DNA of 64,000 bases from Microbacterium sp. AG238 (GCF_003610405.1 NZ_RAQC01000001.1:1054001-1118000), one strand, 5' to 3'. Numbered from the stretch's first letter, positions 17,025-26,145 are shown. The notes: generated by a model from the sequence alone, not told the origin. Numbers and translations: made by a program.

Positions 17025-17523
17025 TCAGCCGCCGAGCGCGTGCAGGGCGTCGCCCGTGAGGCGCTGCGTCGTCCACTCCGCCATCGGCTCGGCGCCGATC
17101 GAGCGGTAGAACGCGATCGAGGGGGCGTTCCAATCGAGAACGGTCCACTCGAGCCGCGAATAGCCGCGTTCGACGCAGACCTCGGCGAGCGACGCGATCA
17201 GCGCCTTGCCGTATCCGGTGCCCCGTTGCGACTCGTCGACGAAGAGGTCTTCGAGCCAGATGCCGTGGCGGCCCGTCCAGGTCGAGTAGGTCAGGAACCA
17301 GATCGCGATGCCCACGATCGCCCCCCTCGCGCTCGACCACGTGACAGAACGCGCGGGGCTCCGCTCCGAACAGCGTCTCGCGCAGCATCTCGGCCGTGTT
17401 GTCGACGGCATCCGGCTCGCGTTCGTAGACGGCGAGGGCGTGGATGCAGGCGAGGATGCCGGTCTCGTCACCGGGCCGGGCGGCGCGCAGCACAGCGCCG
17501 CCGGGGAGGTCGCGGGGGGTCAT
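17025..17523 (-). pseudogene. GNAT acetyltransferase broken by a one-base insertion in a C6 tract
   Basis: The first 66 codons from ATG 17523 give an N-terminal GNAT half (AVLRAARPGDETGILACIHAL ... FCHVVERE). From 17326 the family continues only in another frame: GAIVGIAIWFLTYSTW, LEDLFVDESQRGTGYGKAL (acetyl-CoA loop), then WNAPSIAFYRSIGA to the stop at 17025. Removing one base from the six C at 17321-17326 restores one 165-residue protein of the spermidine/diamine acetyltransferase type. It is either a recent null mutation, slippage-based switching, or a sequencing error. TACGCT six bases before ATG suggests a leaderless start. Confidence 0.85.
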
Positions 17524-17539
17524 CCCGTCAGCGTATCGA

Positions 17540-17566
17540 GCGTGCGGTGCGCTCCGCGCCGCACGC
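17540..17566 (-). terminator. terminator of the siderophore operon
   Basis: GCGTGCGG (17540-17547) pairs with CCGCACGC (17559-17566) immediately downstream of the last gene of the iron operon. Confidence 0.55.
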
Positions 17567-17568
17567 CG

Positions 17569-18426
17569 TCAGCCGACGAGGGGGCCGCCGTACCGCCAGT
17601 ATCCGAGGAACGAGATGCGATCCTTCGCGATGCCGACGTCGTTCGTGAGGAACCGGCGGATGCCGGTGACAACGCCCGACTCGCCCGCGAGCCACACCCC
17701 GAACCCCGGGTCGGCGGCCGCCGCGGCGCCGTGCTCCGCGGCCCACGACCGCACGGCCGTGGCGAGGGCGTCGTCACCGGCGCGATGCTCGACGCGGGTC
17801 ACGAGCGCGCGATCGGCGAGCACGTCGGAAACGAGGTCATCGGCGGGGTCGGCCGCACCGACGATCACGTGCGGCCGCGTCGCCTGCGGCAGCGCGGAGA
17901 CGATGTTCCGCAGGGCGGGGAACGCCGTCTCATCGCCGACGAGGAGGAACCGGGTCGCCTCGCCCGGCGTCCAATGGATGCCGTATCCCGTCCATTCCAT
18001 TCGCACGTCGGGCCCCGTGATGACGAGCGGGTCGCCGGGCCGTGCGGCCAGAGCCCACGCGGAGGCGGGGCCCACGGGCTCGTGCAGGAAGAAGTCGACG
18101 TCGATCTCTCGTTCGGCGACGCGGATCGCCGACGGCGTATAGGTGCGCAGCACGTTGCGGTCGTTCTCGTCGAGCGCCTTCCACCGGGCGTACCAGTCGG
18201 AGGGATGCGGGGTGGGCTCATCGAGCAGGCCGAACTCCGCGAGCCCGGGGTGCGGACGGCCCGGCAAGGGCAGCACGATCTTGATCCGCTGGTCGAGCCC
18301 CCACGGCGCGAAGTTCGCCAGAGCCTCGCCGCGAAGGGTGATGCGGACGAAGCCGGGGCTGAGGCGGGCCACGCCGGCGACCTCGACGACGAAGGCGCTG
18401 TACGCCCAGGGCCGCTCGGCGCTCAC
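17569..18426 (-). CDS. siderophore-interacting protein (FAD/NAD(P)H ferric-siderophore reductase)
   Basis: 285 residues. N-terminal FAD-binding barrel with RTYTPSAIR (RxYT flavin motif), then a substrate-binding region and a C-terminal NAD(P)-binding part (RFLLVGDETAFPALRNI, VWLAGESGVVTGIRRFL). Family members (ViuB/YqjH-like SIP) reduce ferric siderophores in the cytoplasm to release iron. It overlaps the ABC ATPase gene by four bases and is the last of five genes in the operon, so reduction is coupled to uptake. Confidence 0.92.
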   Translation of the reverse strand: MSAERPWAYSAFVVEVAGVARLSPGFVRITLRGEALANFAPWGLDQRIKIVLPLPGRPHPGLAEFGLLDEPTPHPSDWYARWKALDENDRNVLRTYTPSAIRVAEREIDVDFFLHEPVGPASAWALAARPGDPLVITGPDVRMEWTGYGIHWTPGEATRFLLVGDETAFPALRNIVSALPQATRPHVIVGAADPADDLVSDVLADRALVTRVEHRAGDDALATAVRSWAAEHGAAAAADPGFGVWLAGESGVVTGIRRFLTNDVGIAKDRISFLGYWRYGGPLVG

Positions 18427-19256
18427 GCTGACTCCTCCCCCGCGCCCGCCCCGGACCGACGCGCGCGGAGCGGGACGACGAGCGGTCCGCCGGTGACGGG
18501 ATCGTCGACGACCACGTTGGCGAGCCCGAAGACCTCCTGCACCCGCTCACTCGTGATCACCTCGGTCGGCGGACCCTCGGCGAGGATGCGCCCGTCGCGC
18601 ATCGCCACGATGCGACTCGCGTACCGAGCGGCGTGGTTCAGGTCGTGCAGCACGGCGACGATCGTACGGCCCCGCTCGTTGAGCTCGGCGAAGAGCTCCA
18701 TCAGCTCGACCTGGTGGGCCACGTCGAGGAAGGTCGTCGGCTCGTCGAGCAGCAGCAGGCCCGTCTGCTGGGCGAGCACCATCGCGACCCAGACCCGCTG
18801 CCGCTGGCCTCCCGAGAGCGCCTCGACGGGTCGTGATGCGAGCGGCATCGTCCCCGTCGCGACAAGCGCCTCGTCGACGGCCGAGTCGTCGTCGGCCGAC
18901 CACTGCCGGAAGAGGTTCTGGTGCGGATAGCGCCCGCGTCCGACCAGTTCGCGCACGGTGATGCCTTCCGGGGCGACCGCCGACTGCGGCAGCAGCCCGA
19001 GCCGTCGGGCGACCTCCTTGGCGGGCAGCTCGGAGATCGCCCGGCCGTCGAGCACGACGGTCCCGGCGCTCGGTGCGAGCAGACGTGACAGGCCGCGCAG
19101 GAGCGTCGACTTGCCGCAGGCGTTGGGACCGATGATGACCGTGAACGACCCAGGCTCGATCCGCACCGACAGATCGCGGACGATCTCGGCGCCGTCGTAG
19201 GCGAGGGTCACGGACTCGGCGGCGAGCGATGTCGCCGATGGGAACGGGTCAGGCAC
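18423..19256 (-). CDS. ferric siderophore ABC transporter, ATP-binding protein
   Basis: 277 residues of the FecE/FepC class: Walker A G-P-N-A-C-G-K-S-T, Q loop at LLPQSA, signature L-S-G-G-Q-R-Q-R, Walker B L-L-L-L-D-E-P-T, and switch His in VLHDLNHA. It powers uptake through the two permeases encoded upstream. The GTG start at 19256 overlaps the permease stop by eight bases. The C-terminal Arg/Ser/Gly tail is longer than usual. Confidence 0.93.
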   Translation of the reverse strand: MPDPFPSATSLAAESVTLAYDGAEIVRDLSVRIEPGSFTVIIGPNACGKSTLLRGLSRLLAPSAGTVVLDGRAISELPAKEVARRLGLLPQSAVAPEGITVRELVGRGRYPHQNLFRQWSADDDSAVDEALVATGTMPLASRPVEALSGGQRQRVWVAMVLAQQTGLLLLDEPTTFLDVAHQVELMELFAELNERGRTIVAVLHDLNHAARYASRIVAMRDGRILAEGPPTEVITSERVQEVFGLANVVVDDPVTGGPLVVPLRARRSGAGAGEESA

Positions 19257-20289
19257 GGCGGCGGACCTCCAGCACGATCATGAGGACGAGGTAGGCGCCG
19301 CCGAGCGAGACGGTGACGACGCCGACGGGAAGCGGCGCGGGCAGCACGTGCTGCGCGATGAGGTCGGAGGCGATCAGCAGCACGGCGCCGACGAGCGCGG
19401 AGAGCCCGAGCGACAGGTGCGGCGTGCGTGCGATCAGGCGGCCCACCTGCGGAGCCGCCAGCGCGACGAAGGCGATCGGGCCGCCAACGGTCGTCGCGGC
19501 CGCGACCAGCACGACCCCGACCAGCAGCGCGAGAGTGCGCACGAGGTGCGGTCGTGCGCCCGTCGCCGCGGCGAGGTCGTCACCGAGCTCGAGCTGCCGC
19601 AGCCGCGGCACGAGCGCGAACGACGCGACGACCAAGGGGGCCGCGCACGCGAGCGCGCCGGCCACCGCCGGTGCCGTCACCCCGTTGAGACTTCCCGCAC
19701 CCCAGGCCGACGCGAACATCGCGGTCTCGAGCTCGATCTGCAGCAGCATCCAGGTGTTGAGCGATGCGAGCATCGCCGAGACCCCGATGCCGACGACGAT
19801 CAGGCGGAACCCCTGCAGCCCGCCGCGCCAGGCCAGCGCCCAGATGACGACGGCGGTGGCGAGGGCACCGATCAGCGAGCCGCCCACGAGCACCGGCCAG
19901 CTCGACGACACCAGGACGAGGGCGGCGAGCATCCCGGTGAAGGCTCCGCTCGACAGCCCCAGGATGTCGGGGCTCGCGAGCGGGTTGCGGGTGACGGTCT
20001 GGAACAGCGCGCCCGCGATCCCGAGGATCGCACCCACACCGAGCGCTCCGAGCGCACGAGGCAGCCGCCACTCGCGGACGACGGTCTCGACGAGCGCGTC
20101 GTCGCCGGCCCCCACCAGCGCCGCGACCACATCGCCGGGAGCAACCGGGAAGGTGCCGGCGCCGAGTGCGACGACCAGCAGCACCGCAGCGACGACGAGG
20201 GCACCCGCTCCGACGACGACGCTGCGCAGACGCACGGGCACATGCACGGCACCGGCCTGCAGCCGCAGCATCCGCGGCCCGCCGCTCAC
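19249..20289 (-). CDS. iron-siderophore ABC transporter permease (second, FecD-like)
   Basis: 346 residues with about ten transmembrane helices and the FecCD hallmarks R-N-P-L-A-S-P-D-I-L-G-L-S-S-G-A and GGPIAFVALAAPQVGR. It forms the membrane channel with the other permease. The GTG start lies within the stop codon of the upstream permease gene (GTGA). Confidence 0.92.
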   Translation of the reverse strand: MSGGPRMLRLQAGAVHVPVRLRSVVVGAGALVVAAVLLVVALGAGTFPVAPGDVVAALVGAGDDALVETVVREWRLPRALGALGVGAILGIAGALFQTVTRNPLASPDILGLSSGAFTGMLAALVLVSSSWPVLVGGSLIGALATAVVIWALAWRGGLQGFRLIVVGIGVSAMLASLNTWMLLQIELETAMFASAWGAGSLNGVTAPAVAGALACAAPLVVASFALVPRLRQLELGDDLAAATGARPHLVRTLALLVGVVLVAAATTVGGPIAFVALAAPQVGRLIARTPHLSLGLSALVGAVLLIASDLIAQHVLPAPLPVGVVTVSLGGAYLVLMIVLEVRRRA

Positions 20290-21287
20290 AGGGCGCTCGC
20301 CCGACGTCGACGCGCGAGCGCGATGAGGATGGGAGCCCCGACGAACGCCGTGACGATGCCGACCGGCAGTTCAGCGGGGGCGATGAGCACCCGCCCGACG
20401 ACATCCGCGGCGAGCACGACGATGGGTGCGAGCAGCGCGCTGACGACGAGGATCATCCGGTGATCGGCGCCGAACAGCCAGCGCGCGATGTGCGGCACCA
20501 TGAGCCCGACGAACGAGATCGGTCCCGCGAGTGCCGTCGCGGCACCCGCGAGGAGGGTGACGGTGACGATGACGCCGATCCGGATGCCGGCGAGGTTCGC
20601 GCCCTGCGCACGAGCGACGTCGTCGCCGAGCGCGACGGCGTTGAGACCGGCGCCGAGCACGAGCGCCAGAACGACTCCGACGGCGATGAAGGGCGCGACC
20701 GGCACGATCGTGTCCCACCCGCGACCCAGCAGCGACCCCGCGTTCCAGCTGCGCATCGCGTCGAACGCTTCGGGATCACTGAGCACGATGCCCGTCGTGA
20801 TGCCCGACAGCACAGCGCCGAGGGCGACGCCCGCGAGCGTGAGCCGGATCGGGCCGGCCGCCCCGCGCCCGCCCGAGCCGATCACGTACACCGCGAGGGT
20901 GACGGCGAGCGCGCCGACGAACGCGAACCACACCGCACCCGACGTCGCCCGGACACCGAGCACCGACATCCCGAGCGCGACCGCCAGTGCGGCCCCGGCG
21001 TTGACGCCGAGGATGCCGGGATCGGCGAGCGGGTTGCGGGTGAAGGCCTGCATCAACGCCCCGGCGACGCCCAGGGCGGAGCCTGCGAGGAGTCCCACGA
21101 CCGTCCGCGGAACACGGAGCTCGGTCACGACGAACGTCGCCTCGGGCGACCCATCGCCGCGCAGCACCCCGATGACGGTGCCCGGCGACAGCGGATTCGC
21201 CCCGACGGCGAGGGACGCCGCGACGACGAGCACCAGGGCCAGGGCGATCGCGGCACCCGCCGCGGCGCGTCCGGCTCTCGAGCTCAC
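20286..21287 (-). CDS. iron-siderophore ABC transporter permease (first, FecC-like)
   Basis: 333 residues, about ten helices. Motifs TRNPLADPGILGVNAGAA and GPISFVGLMVPHIAR identify the FecCD family. GTG at 21287 is chosen because it overlaps the stop codon of the binding-protein gene as GTGA, and because the membrane region starts 12 residues later; the open frame further upstream reads through the binding-protein gene. Confidence 0.92.
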   Translation of the reverse strand: MSSRAGRAAAGAAIALALVLVVAASLAVGANPLSPGTVIGVLRGDGSPEATFVVTELRVPRTVVGLLAGSALGVAGALMQAFTRNPLADPGILGVNAGAALAVALGMSVLGVRATSGAVWFAFVGALAVTLAVYVIGSGGRGAAGPIRLTLAGVALGAVLSGITTGIVLSDPEAFDAMRSWNAGSLLGRGWDTIVPVAPFIAVGVVLALVLGAGLNAVALGDDVARAQGANLAGIRIGVIVTVTLLAGAATALAGPISFVGLMVPHIARWLFGADHRMILVVSALLAPIVVLAADVVGRVLIAPAELPVGIVTAFVGAPILIALARRRRASAL

Positions 21288-22216
21288 CGCCCGTCGAGGA
21301 AGCGCTCGATGTCGCCGAGCACGCTCTGCGCTCCGCGCGGACCGACGCCGGCCACCCAGGTGCTCGTGTCGACGAGGGTCACCGACGGGAAGGCATCCGC
21401 GTTCTGGGTGATCGCCGCGGGCACCGCCGACGCGTCGGTCGTGTCGGAGGCCGTGACGAAGACCGCGTCGGCACGCGCGTCGAGGATGTTCTCGGGAGAG
21501 ATGTCGGCCTGCAGCCCGTCGGCCCAGTCGTGCTCGGGCGTGGTGTATCCGACGCATTCGAGGAGGCTGCCCGCGAACGAGACGGGTCCGTAGAGGCTGA
21601 GCGTCGTCTCGTCGCGGGGGCGGATGACCTGCGCCGTCTTGCCGTCGAGGTCGTGGGCAGAACCGATCTCAGCGCAGCGGTCGTCGACGGCGGTGATCTG
21701 CGCGGCGACCTCGTCCTCGCGTCCGAGCGCCTCACCGATCAGCTCGGCGTTGTCGCGCCATGGGTCGGCCTGCGTCGCGATGAAGACGGTGGGTGCGATC
21801 GCGGAGAGCTGGTCGTAGAGCTTCGAATGGCGCGCCTCGGTTCCGAGGATGAGGTCAGGCTTCAGCGCGGCGATCGCCTCGAGGTCGGGCTCGGGCACCG
21901 TTCCGACGGGTTCGACGCCGTCAACGCCCAGGTAAGCCGGGATCCCGGCGACGTTGCTGGCGACCGCGGCCCCCACCGGCGTGATGCCGACGGAGACCGC
22001 GGTGTCGAGCTCGAGCGGCTCGAGGGTCACCACGCGCTGGGGCTGCTCGGGCACCTCCGTGACGCCGCGAGCGTGCTCGACGGTACGCGGGGCGGCACTG
22101 GCCTCGGGGGCGGCGTCGGCAGCGGATGGCTGCGCGGCGCAGCCGGCGACGACGAGGGCCGCGGCGGCCGAGATGGCGGCGGCGCTCAGGGCGCGCCGGA
22201 CAGGACGAGACAGCAT
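21284..22216 (-). CDS. iron-siderophore ABC transporter substrate-binding lipoprotein
   Basis: 310 residues. A lipoprotein signal peptide ends in the lipobox V-V-A-G-C (Cys near residue 26). The mature part shows the FhuD/FepB-like class III binding fold (PQRVVTLEPLELDTAVSVGITPVG ... LEAIAALKPDLILG). It captures ferric siderophore outside the cell. It is the first gene of a five-gene operon, preceded by a DtxR/IdeR-type iron box. Confidence 0.92.
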   Translation of the reverse strand: MLSRPVRRALSAAAISAAAALVVAGCAAQPSAADAAPEASAAPRTVEHARGVTEVPEQPQRVVTLEPLELDTAVSVGITPVGAAVASNVAGIPAYLGVDGVEPVGTVPEPDLEAIAALKPDLILGTEARHSKLYDQLSAIAPTVFIATQADPWRDNAELIGEALGREDEVAAQITAVDDRCAEIGSAHDLDGKTAQVIRPRDETTLSLYGPVSFAGSLLECVGYTTPEHDWADGLQADISPENILDARADAVFVTASDTTDASAVPAAITQNADAFPSVTLVDTSTWVAGVGPRGAQSVLGDIERFLDGR

Positions 22217-22255
22217 GTGGGGCCTTCCCTCGGGTCGATCTCGCGGCGGGCGCGA

Positions 22256-22274
22256 TGAGGCAAGGCAACCCTAA
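22256..22274 (-). promoter_or_regulatory. DtxR/IdeR-type iron box
   Basis: The minus strand reads TTAGGGTTGCCTTGCCTCA, matching 14 of 19 positions of the known DtxR/IdeR/DmdR consensus TTAGGTTAGSCTAACCTAA. It lies 40-58 bases upstream of the binding-protein start, so iron-loaded regulator should repress the siderophore operon. Confidence 0.75.
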
Positions 22275-22283
22275 CAAAAACCG

Positions 22284-22931
22284 TCAGTCGGCTGCGAGCG
22301 CCGCTTCGATCGGGGTGTCTCCACCGGTGAACTCGATCATCCGGCCGACGGTCGCGGGCTCGGCGAGGACCGCGGCGATGACCGCCGCGACATCGCCGCG
22401 CGGCACGGACTCCTCGCCCGAGCCACCCACCGTGATCTTGCCGGTCGGCTCGTCGAGCGTCAGGCCGCTGGGCGCGACGATCGTCCAGTCCAGTCCGCTC
22501 TCGCGCAGGTGCGCATCGGCCTCGGCCTTGGCCTGCGCGTAGGCGTAGAACGAGTCGTCCTCGGGCACGCCGTGATCGAGCCCGGCACCGAAGTAGGACA
22601 CCATCACGTAGCGACGAACGCCGGCGGCGGCCGCCGCATCGATCGAACGGATGGCGGCGTCACGGTCGACCGCCCAGGTGCGGGCGGCATCCCCTCCCCC
22701 GGCTCCTGCAGACCAGACGATCGCATCGTTGCCGCTGAACAGGTTGGTCATCTGGTCCACGTCGAACGACTCGACGTCGGCGACGAGCGGCGTGACGCCG
22801 GTCTCGGCGACATCCCCCTCGTGGTCGCGGTTGCGGATGACGGCGGTGACCGTCTCGCCGCGCTCGGCGAGGATCGGCTCCAGTCGCAGCGCGACCTTGC
22901 CGTGGCCTCCGATGATCAGGATGCGGGACAT
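22284..22931 (-). CDS. NAD(P)-binding SDR-like protein (NmrA/YwnB type)
   Basis: 215 residues. Glycine motif IIGGHGKVA at the N terminus, then DAIVWSAGAGG and RRYVMVSYFGA typical of atypical SDRs such as YwnB or NmrA-like proteins that lack a classic catalytic triad. It may be a redox sensor or epimerase-like enzyme. ATG at 22931 follows GAAAGGAACACCC. It lies 67 bases downstream of the bifunctional nuclease gene and could be co-transcribed with it. Confidence 0.83.
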   Translation of the reverse strand: MSRILIIGGHGKVALRLEPILAERGETVTAVIRNRDHEGDVAETGVTPLVADVESFDVDQMTNLFSGNDAIVWSAGAGGGDAARTWAVDRDAAIRSIDAAAAAGVRRYVMVSYFGAGLDHGVPEDDSFYAYAQAKAEADAHLRESGLDWTIVAPSGLTLDEPTGKITVGGSGEESVPRGDVAAVIAAVLAEPATVGRMIEFTGGDTPIEAALAAD

Positions 22932-22998
22932 GGGTGTTCCTTTCGTCGGGGGTGATGGATCGAGGATGCGGCTGCGCCGGCTCGGTCGGACCGGTCGG

Positions 22999-23508
22999 TC
23001 AGCCGCGGAAGTCGTCGGGATCGATGTCGTCGAGGAACTCGCGGAACTCCGCCACGCGCTGCTCCGCGGCCTCGGGCGTCTCGGCTCCTTCGGGAGCCTC
23101 GCTGACCGTGTCGGGGATCCCCGCCTCGGCCAGCACGTCGTCGGCGACGAAGATCGGCGCCCCGGCACGCGAGGCGAGGGCGATCGCGTCGGAGGGCCGG
23201 GCGTCGACGACCCGCGAACCGGTGAGTGCGGTCACCGTGACCTCGGCGTAGAACGTGCCGTCGTCGATGCGGGTGACCTCCACGCGATCGACCGTGGCGT
23301 CTGTCGCGTCGAGCAGCCGGATCATGAGGTCGTGCGCGAGGGGACGCGGCGGCGACACCCCCTCGACCGCGACGAGGATGGACGTCGCCTCCTGCGAGCC
23401 GATCCACACCGGCAGGATCCGGTCCGACAGCGCATCGACGGGCTTCAGCAGGATCACGTGCTGCTGGGCGGGATCGAGTGCGACCCCGAGAACGCGGACC
23501 TGGACCAT
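22999..23508 (-). CDS. bifunctional nuclease domain (BFN/DUF151) protein
   Basis: 169 residues. VRVLGVALDPAQQHVILLK, LPVWIGSQEATSI and V-V-D-A-R-P-S-D-A-I-A-L-A match the BFN family; plant members cut RNA and DNA, whereas bacterial ones are uncharacterised. The C-terminal 40 residues are acidic. ATG at 23508 follows GGGAGGTGTC. It diverges from the flavin oxidoreductase gene. Confidence 0.85.
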   Translation of the reverse strand: MVQVRVLGVALDPAQQHVILLKPVDALSDRILPVWIGSQEATSILVAVEGVSPPRPLAHDLMIRLLDATDATVDRVEVTRIDDGTFYAEVTVTALTGSRVVDARPSDAIALASRAGAPIFVADDVLAEAGIPDTVSEAPEGAETPEAAEQRVAEFREFLDDIDPDDFRG

Positions 23509-23584
23509 GACACCTCCCGGGGTCGGTTTCGCCCAGCCTATGCACGAGGGAATGCGAACGGGGCCGCCGACGTTGCGGCTTGAC

Positions 23585-24622
23585 ATGCAGCGTTTCGGCA
23601 CTCTCTCGTTCGGTCACTACGGTCCGCTGGGCGGCGGTCGCGAGCTCACCGCCGGCGATTCGCTGCGACAGGCGATCGACCTCGCGCAGGGCATGGACGA
23701 TCTCGGCGCCGTCGGCGCATACTTCCGGGTGCACCACTTCGCGCGACAGCAGGCGTCTCCGATGCCGCTGCTCGCCGCGATCGCCGCGACGACGAAGAAC
23801 ATCGAGATCGGCACCGGCGTCATCGACATGCGCTACGAGAACCCGCTCTACCTCGCCGAGGAGGCGGCGGCCGTCGACCTCATCTCCGACGGACGACTCG
23901 CGCTCGGCGTGAGCCGTGGGTCACCCGAGACCGTCGTCCGCGGTTACGAGGCGTTCGGGTACACCGGCTCGGCGGATCCCCGCGGCGCCGACATCGCACG
24001 CGAGCACTTCGACACCTTCCTCCGCGCAATCGAGGGCGAGGGGCTCGCCGAGCGCGACCCGAACAGCCCCTTCGGCGGCGGCAGCGGGAAGCAGCGGGTC
24101 GAGCCCCACTCCCCCGGACTCCGCTCGCGGATCTGGTGGGGTGCCGGCAACACCGACTCCGCCGAGTGGGCGGGTCGCATGGGGGTGAACCTGATGTCGT
24201 CGACGCTCCTCACCCAGGCCGACGGCACGCCGTTCGACATCCTCCAGGCCCAGCAGCTCGATGCCTTCCGCGCCGCGTGGCGCGAAGCCGGGCATCCGGG
24301 TGAGCCCCGCACGTCGGTCAGCCGGTCGGTCTTCCCCATCACGACCGCCGAGGACGAGCTGTACTTCGGCGGCAGCAACGAGCAGGACGGCATCGGCTAC
24401 ATCGACGGCATGCGCTCGACGTTCGGCAAGACGTACGCCGCGACGCCCGACGTGCTCGTCGAGCAGCTGCTGCAGGATGCCGCGGTCATGAGCGCCGACA
24501 CCCTGATGCTGACGATCCCCTCGCAGCTCGGCGTCGAGTTCAACCTGCGCATCGTCGAGTCGTTCGCGAAGTATGTCGCGCCGGCGCTCGGCTGGAAGAG
24601 CGAGGCGCTGCAGCCGCGATGA
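23585..24622 (+). CDS. LLM class flavin-dependent oxidoreductase
   Basis: 345 residues of the luciferase-like monooxygenase superfamily: RFGTLSFGHYGP at the start, IEIGTGVIDMRYENPLYLAEEAAAVDLISDGRLALGVSRG in the middle, and SRSVFPIT. It probably uses FMN or F420 and an unknown organic substrate. ATG at 23585 is preferred; an in-frame ATG at 23538 is possible. It overlaps the next hydrolase gene by four bases (ATGA). Confidence 0.85.
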   Translation: MQRFGTLSFGHYGPLGGGRELTAGDSLRQAIDLAQGMDDLGAVGAYFRVHHFARQQASPMPLLAAIAATTKNIEIGTGVIDMRYENPLYLAEEAAAVDLISDGRLALGVSRGSPETVVRGYEAFGYTGSADPRGADIAREHFDTFLRAIEGEGLAERDPNSPFGGGSGKQRVEPHSPGLRSRIWWGAGNTDSAEWAGRMGVNLMSSTLLTQADGTPFDILQAQQLDAFRAAWREAGHPGEPRTSVSRSVFPITTAEDELYFGGSNEQDGIGYIDGMRSTFGKTYAATPDVLVEQLLQDAAVMSADTLMLTIPSQLGVEFNLRIVESFAKYVAPALGWKSEALQPR

Positions 24623-25401
24623 TCGCGGCGGAGCGTGGCTCGGGAATCCCGCTCATCGCGGTGCACGGGTTCGGCGTCGATCACCGCATCCTCCTTCCCC
24701 TGGAGGAATGGGCGGCCGACCGCCCGTGGCGACGCGTCTACCTCGATCTCCCGTGGGCGGAGGGCACGACCGATCAGGGTCTCAGTACGCCTCGAGAGGT
24801 CGCCGACGCTGTCCGCGACGAGGTCGAAGCGATCGCCGCAGGCGGCCCGTTCGCCATCGTCGGCAACTCGTTCGGCGCGATGGTCGCACGTCACGTGGCG
24901 CATGAGCTCCGGTCTCAGTGCCGCGGGCTGGCGACTCTCGCCGGCGTGTTCGAGCTCGACCACGACAAGCGGCGACTGCCCCCGCGCGAGATCGTTGTGG
25001 CGAACGAGTCCGTGCTCTCCCGAGCGGGTTCGTTCCGGGACGACTTCGCGGAGATGGCGGTGCTGCAGACCCCCGAAGCGCTGGCCGCGTTCGAGAGGTT
25101 CGCGCTGCCCGGCATCCAGGGGTCCGACGCGGATGTCCTCGACCGGATCGCCTCGTCGTACTCGGCTGGATACGCCCCCGAACGCACCGACGTCCCGTTC
25201 ACAGCGCCGAGCCTGCACGTCTTCGGGCGTCAGGACCACGTCGTCGGTTTCGAGGATGGACTCGGCGTCGCCGACCACTACGTCCGGGGGACCTTCGTCG
25301 TCCTCGATGGCGCCGGCCACAACGTGCATCTGGAGCGCCCCGATGCCGTGGCCTCGCTCGTCCGCGACTGGCTCCTGCGAGCGGAACAGCACGCCCTCTG
25401 A
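24619..25401 (+). CDS. alpha/beta hydrolase
   Basis: 260 residues. Oxyanion motif V-H-G-F-G, nucleophile elbow G-N-S-F-G-A (Ser near 84), acid in GRQDHVV and catalytic His in GAGHNVHLE. It is translationally coupled to the upstream LLM flavoprotein, suggesting that an oxidation product is hydrolysed next. Substrate unknown. Confidence 0.87.
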   Translation: MIAAERGSGIPLIAVHGFGVDHRILLPLEEWAADRPWRRVYLDLPWAEGTTDQGLSTPREVADAVRDEVEAIAAGGPFAIVGNSFGAMVARHVAHELRSQCRGLATLAGVFELDHDKRRLPPREIVVANESVLSRAGSFRDDFAEMAVLQTPEALAAFERFALPGIQGSDADVLDRIASSYSAGYAPERTDVPFTAPSLHVFGRQDHVVGFEDGLGVADHYVRGTFVVLDGAGHNVHLERPDAVASLVRDWLLRAEQHAL

Positions 25402-25440
25402 CCTCGGTCGGCCCAGCCTCGGTCGATTAGCGTGGATCGC

Positions 25441-26031
25441 GTGCACGATGAAGACACCCCCGACCACCCGGCATCCGACGCCGCCCGTTCGCGCGGCACC
25501 ATCACGCTGGTCCGCATCGACCCGGCGGGAGCCGACCGCGAGGAACTGATCGCGTTCATGACCGGCGAGGTGTTCCCGTTCCACGTCGGCACCCGGCCGA
25601 CGCGCGAGCAGGTCGAGGACGGCATCGCCGACGGTCGGTACCGCGACGACGACAACGACTCGTTCTGGATCGACCACGTCGAGCACGGTCGCATCGGCTT
25701 CTTCCGTCTCGAGGAGATCAGCGACGGCGCACCGCTGTTCGACCTGCGCCTCGCCTCGCCCTGGCGCGGACGCGGCCTCGCCAAGGAGGTCGTGAAGACG
25801 GCGGCCGACCACGTGTTCACGACGATGCCCGAGGTCGACCGCTTCGAGGGGCAGACCCGCGAAGACAACCGCGCGATGCGACGCGTCTTCGAGGCCTGCG
25901 GCTGGGTGCAAGAGGCGTACTACCGGGAGGGATGGCCCGTCGAGGGGGCGGAGCCGCTGGGGTCGGTGGCGTACAGCATCCTCCGTCGCGACTGGGAGAC
26001 CGGCGAGGTCACGCCGCTGCGCTGGTCGTAG
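25441..26031 (+). CDS. GNAT family N-acetyltransferase
   Basis: 196 residues. FFRLEEISDGAPLFDLRLASPWRGRGLAKEVVKTAADHVF carries the acetyl-CoA binding loop (R-G-R-G-L-A), and EDNRAMRRVFEACGW the C-terminal motif, as in RimJ/RimL-like acetyltransferases. GTG at 25441 has TAGCGT seven bases upstream and is taken as a leaderless start; GTG at 25432 overlaps that box. A quartet palindrome starts three bases after the stop codon. Confidence 0.83.
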   Translation: MHDEDTPDHPASDAARSRGTITLVRIDPAGADREELIAFMTGEVFPFHVGTRPTREQVEDGIADGRYRDDDNDSFWIDHVEHGRIGFFRLEEISDGAPLFDLRLASPWRGRGLAKEVVKTAADHVFTTMPEVDRFEGQTREDNRAMRRVFEACGWVQEAYYREGWPVEGAEPLGSVAYSILRRDWETGEVTPLRWS

Positions 26032-26033
26032 CT

Positions 26034-26109
26034 CGCGCCGAGAACGCACCCTCGCGCCGAGAACGCACCGTCCGGGGTGCGTTCTCGCGGGGATGGTGCG
26101 TGCTCGCGG
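26034..26109. repeat. quartet palindromic element, copy A3
   Basis: F1 and F2 are identical 17-mers, CGCGCCGAGAACGCACC, at 26034-26050 and 26053-26069; R1 GGTGCGTTCTCGCG (26076-26089) and R2 GGTGCGTGCTCGCGG (26095-26109). Both offsets are 19 bp. It lies in the gap between the GNAT gene and the hydrolase gene. Confidence 0.92.
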
Positions 26110-26145
26110 GTCGACCGGCCGGGCGCGGCATCCGAGAATGGACGG

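Noticed and set aside
17025..17471. A shorter intact acetyltransferase starting at 17471
   Set aside because: In that frame the first 50 residues are Arg/Ser/Thr-rich and unrelated to GNAT proteins. The real N-terminal half is in the other frame, so the gene is broken rather than short.
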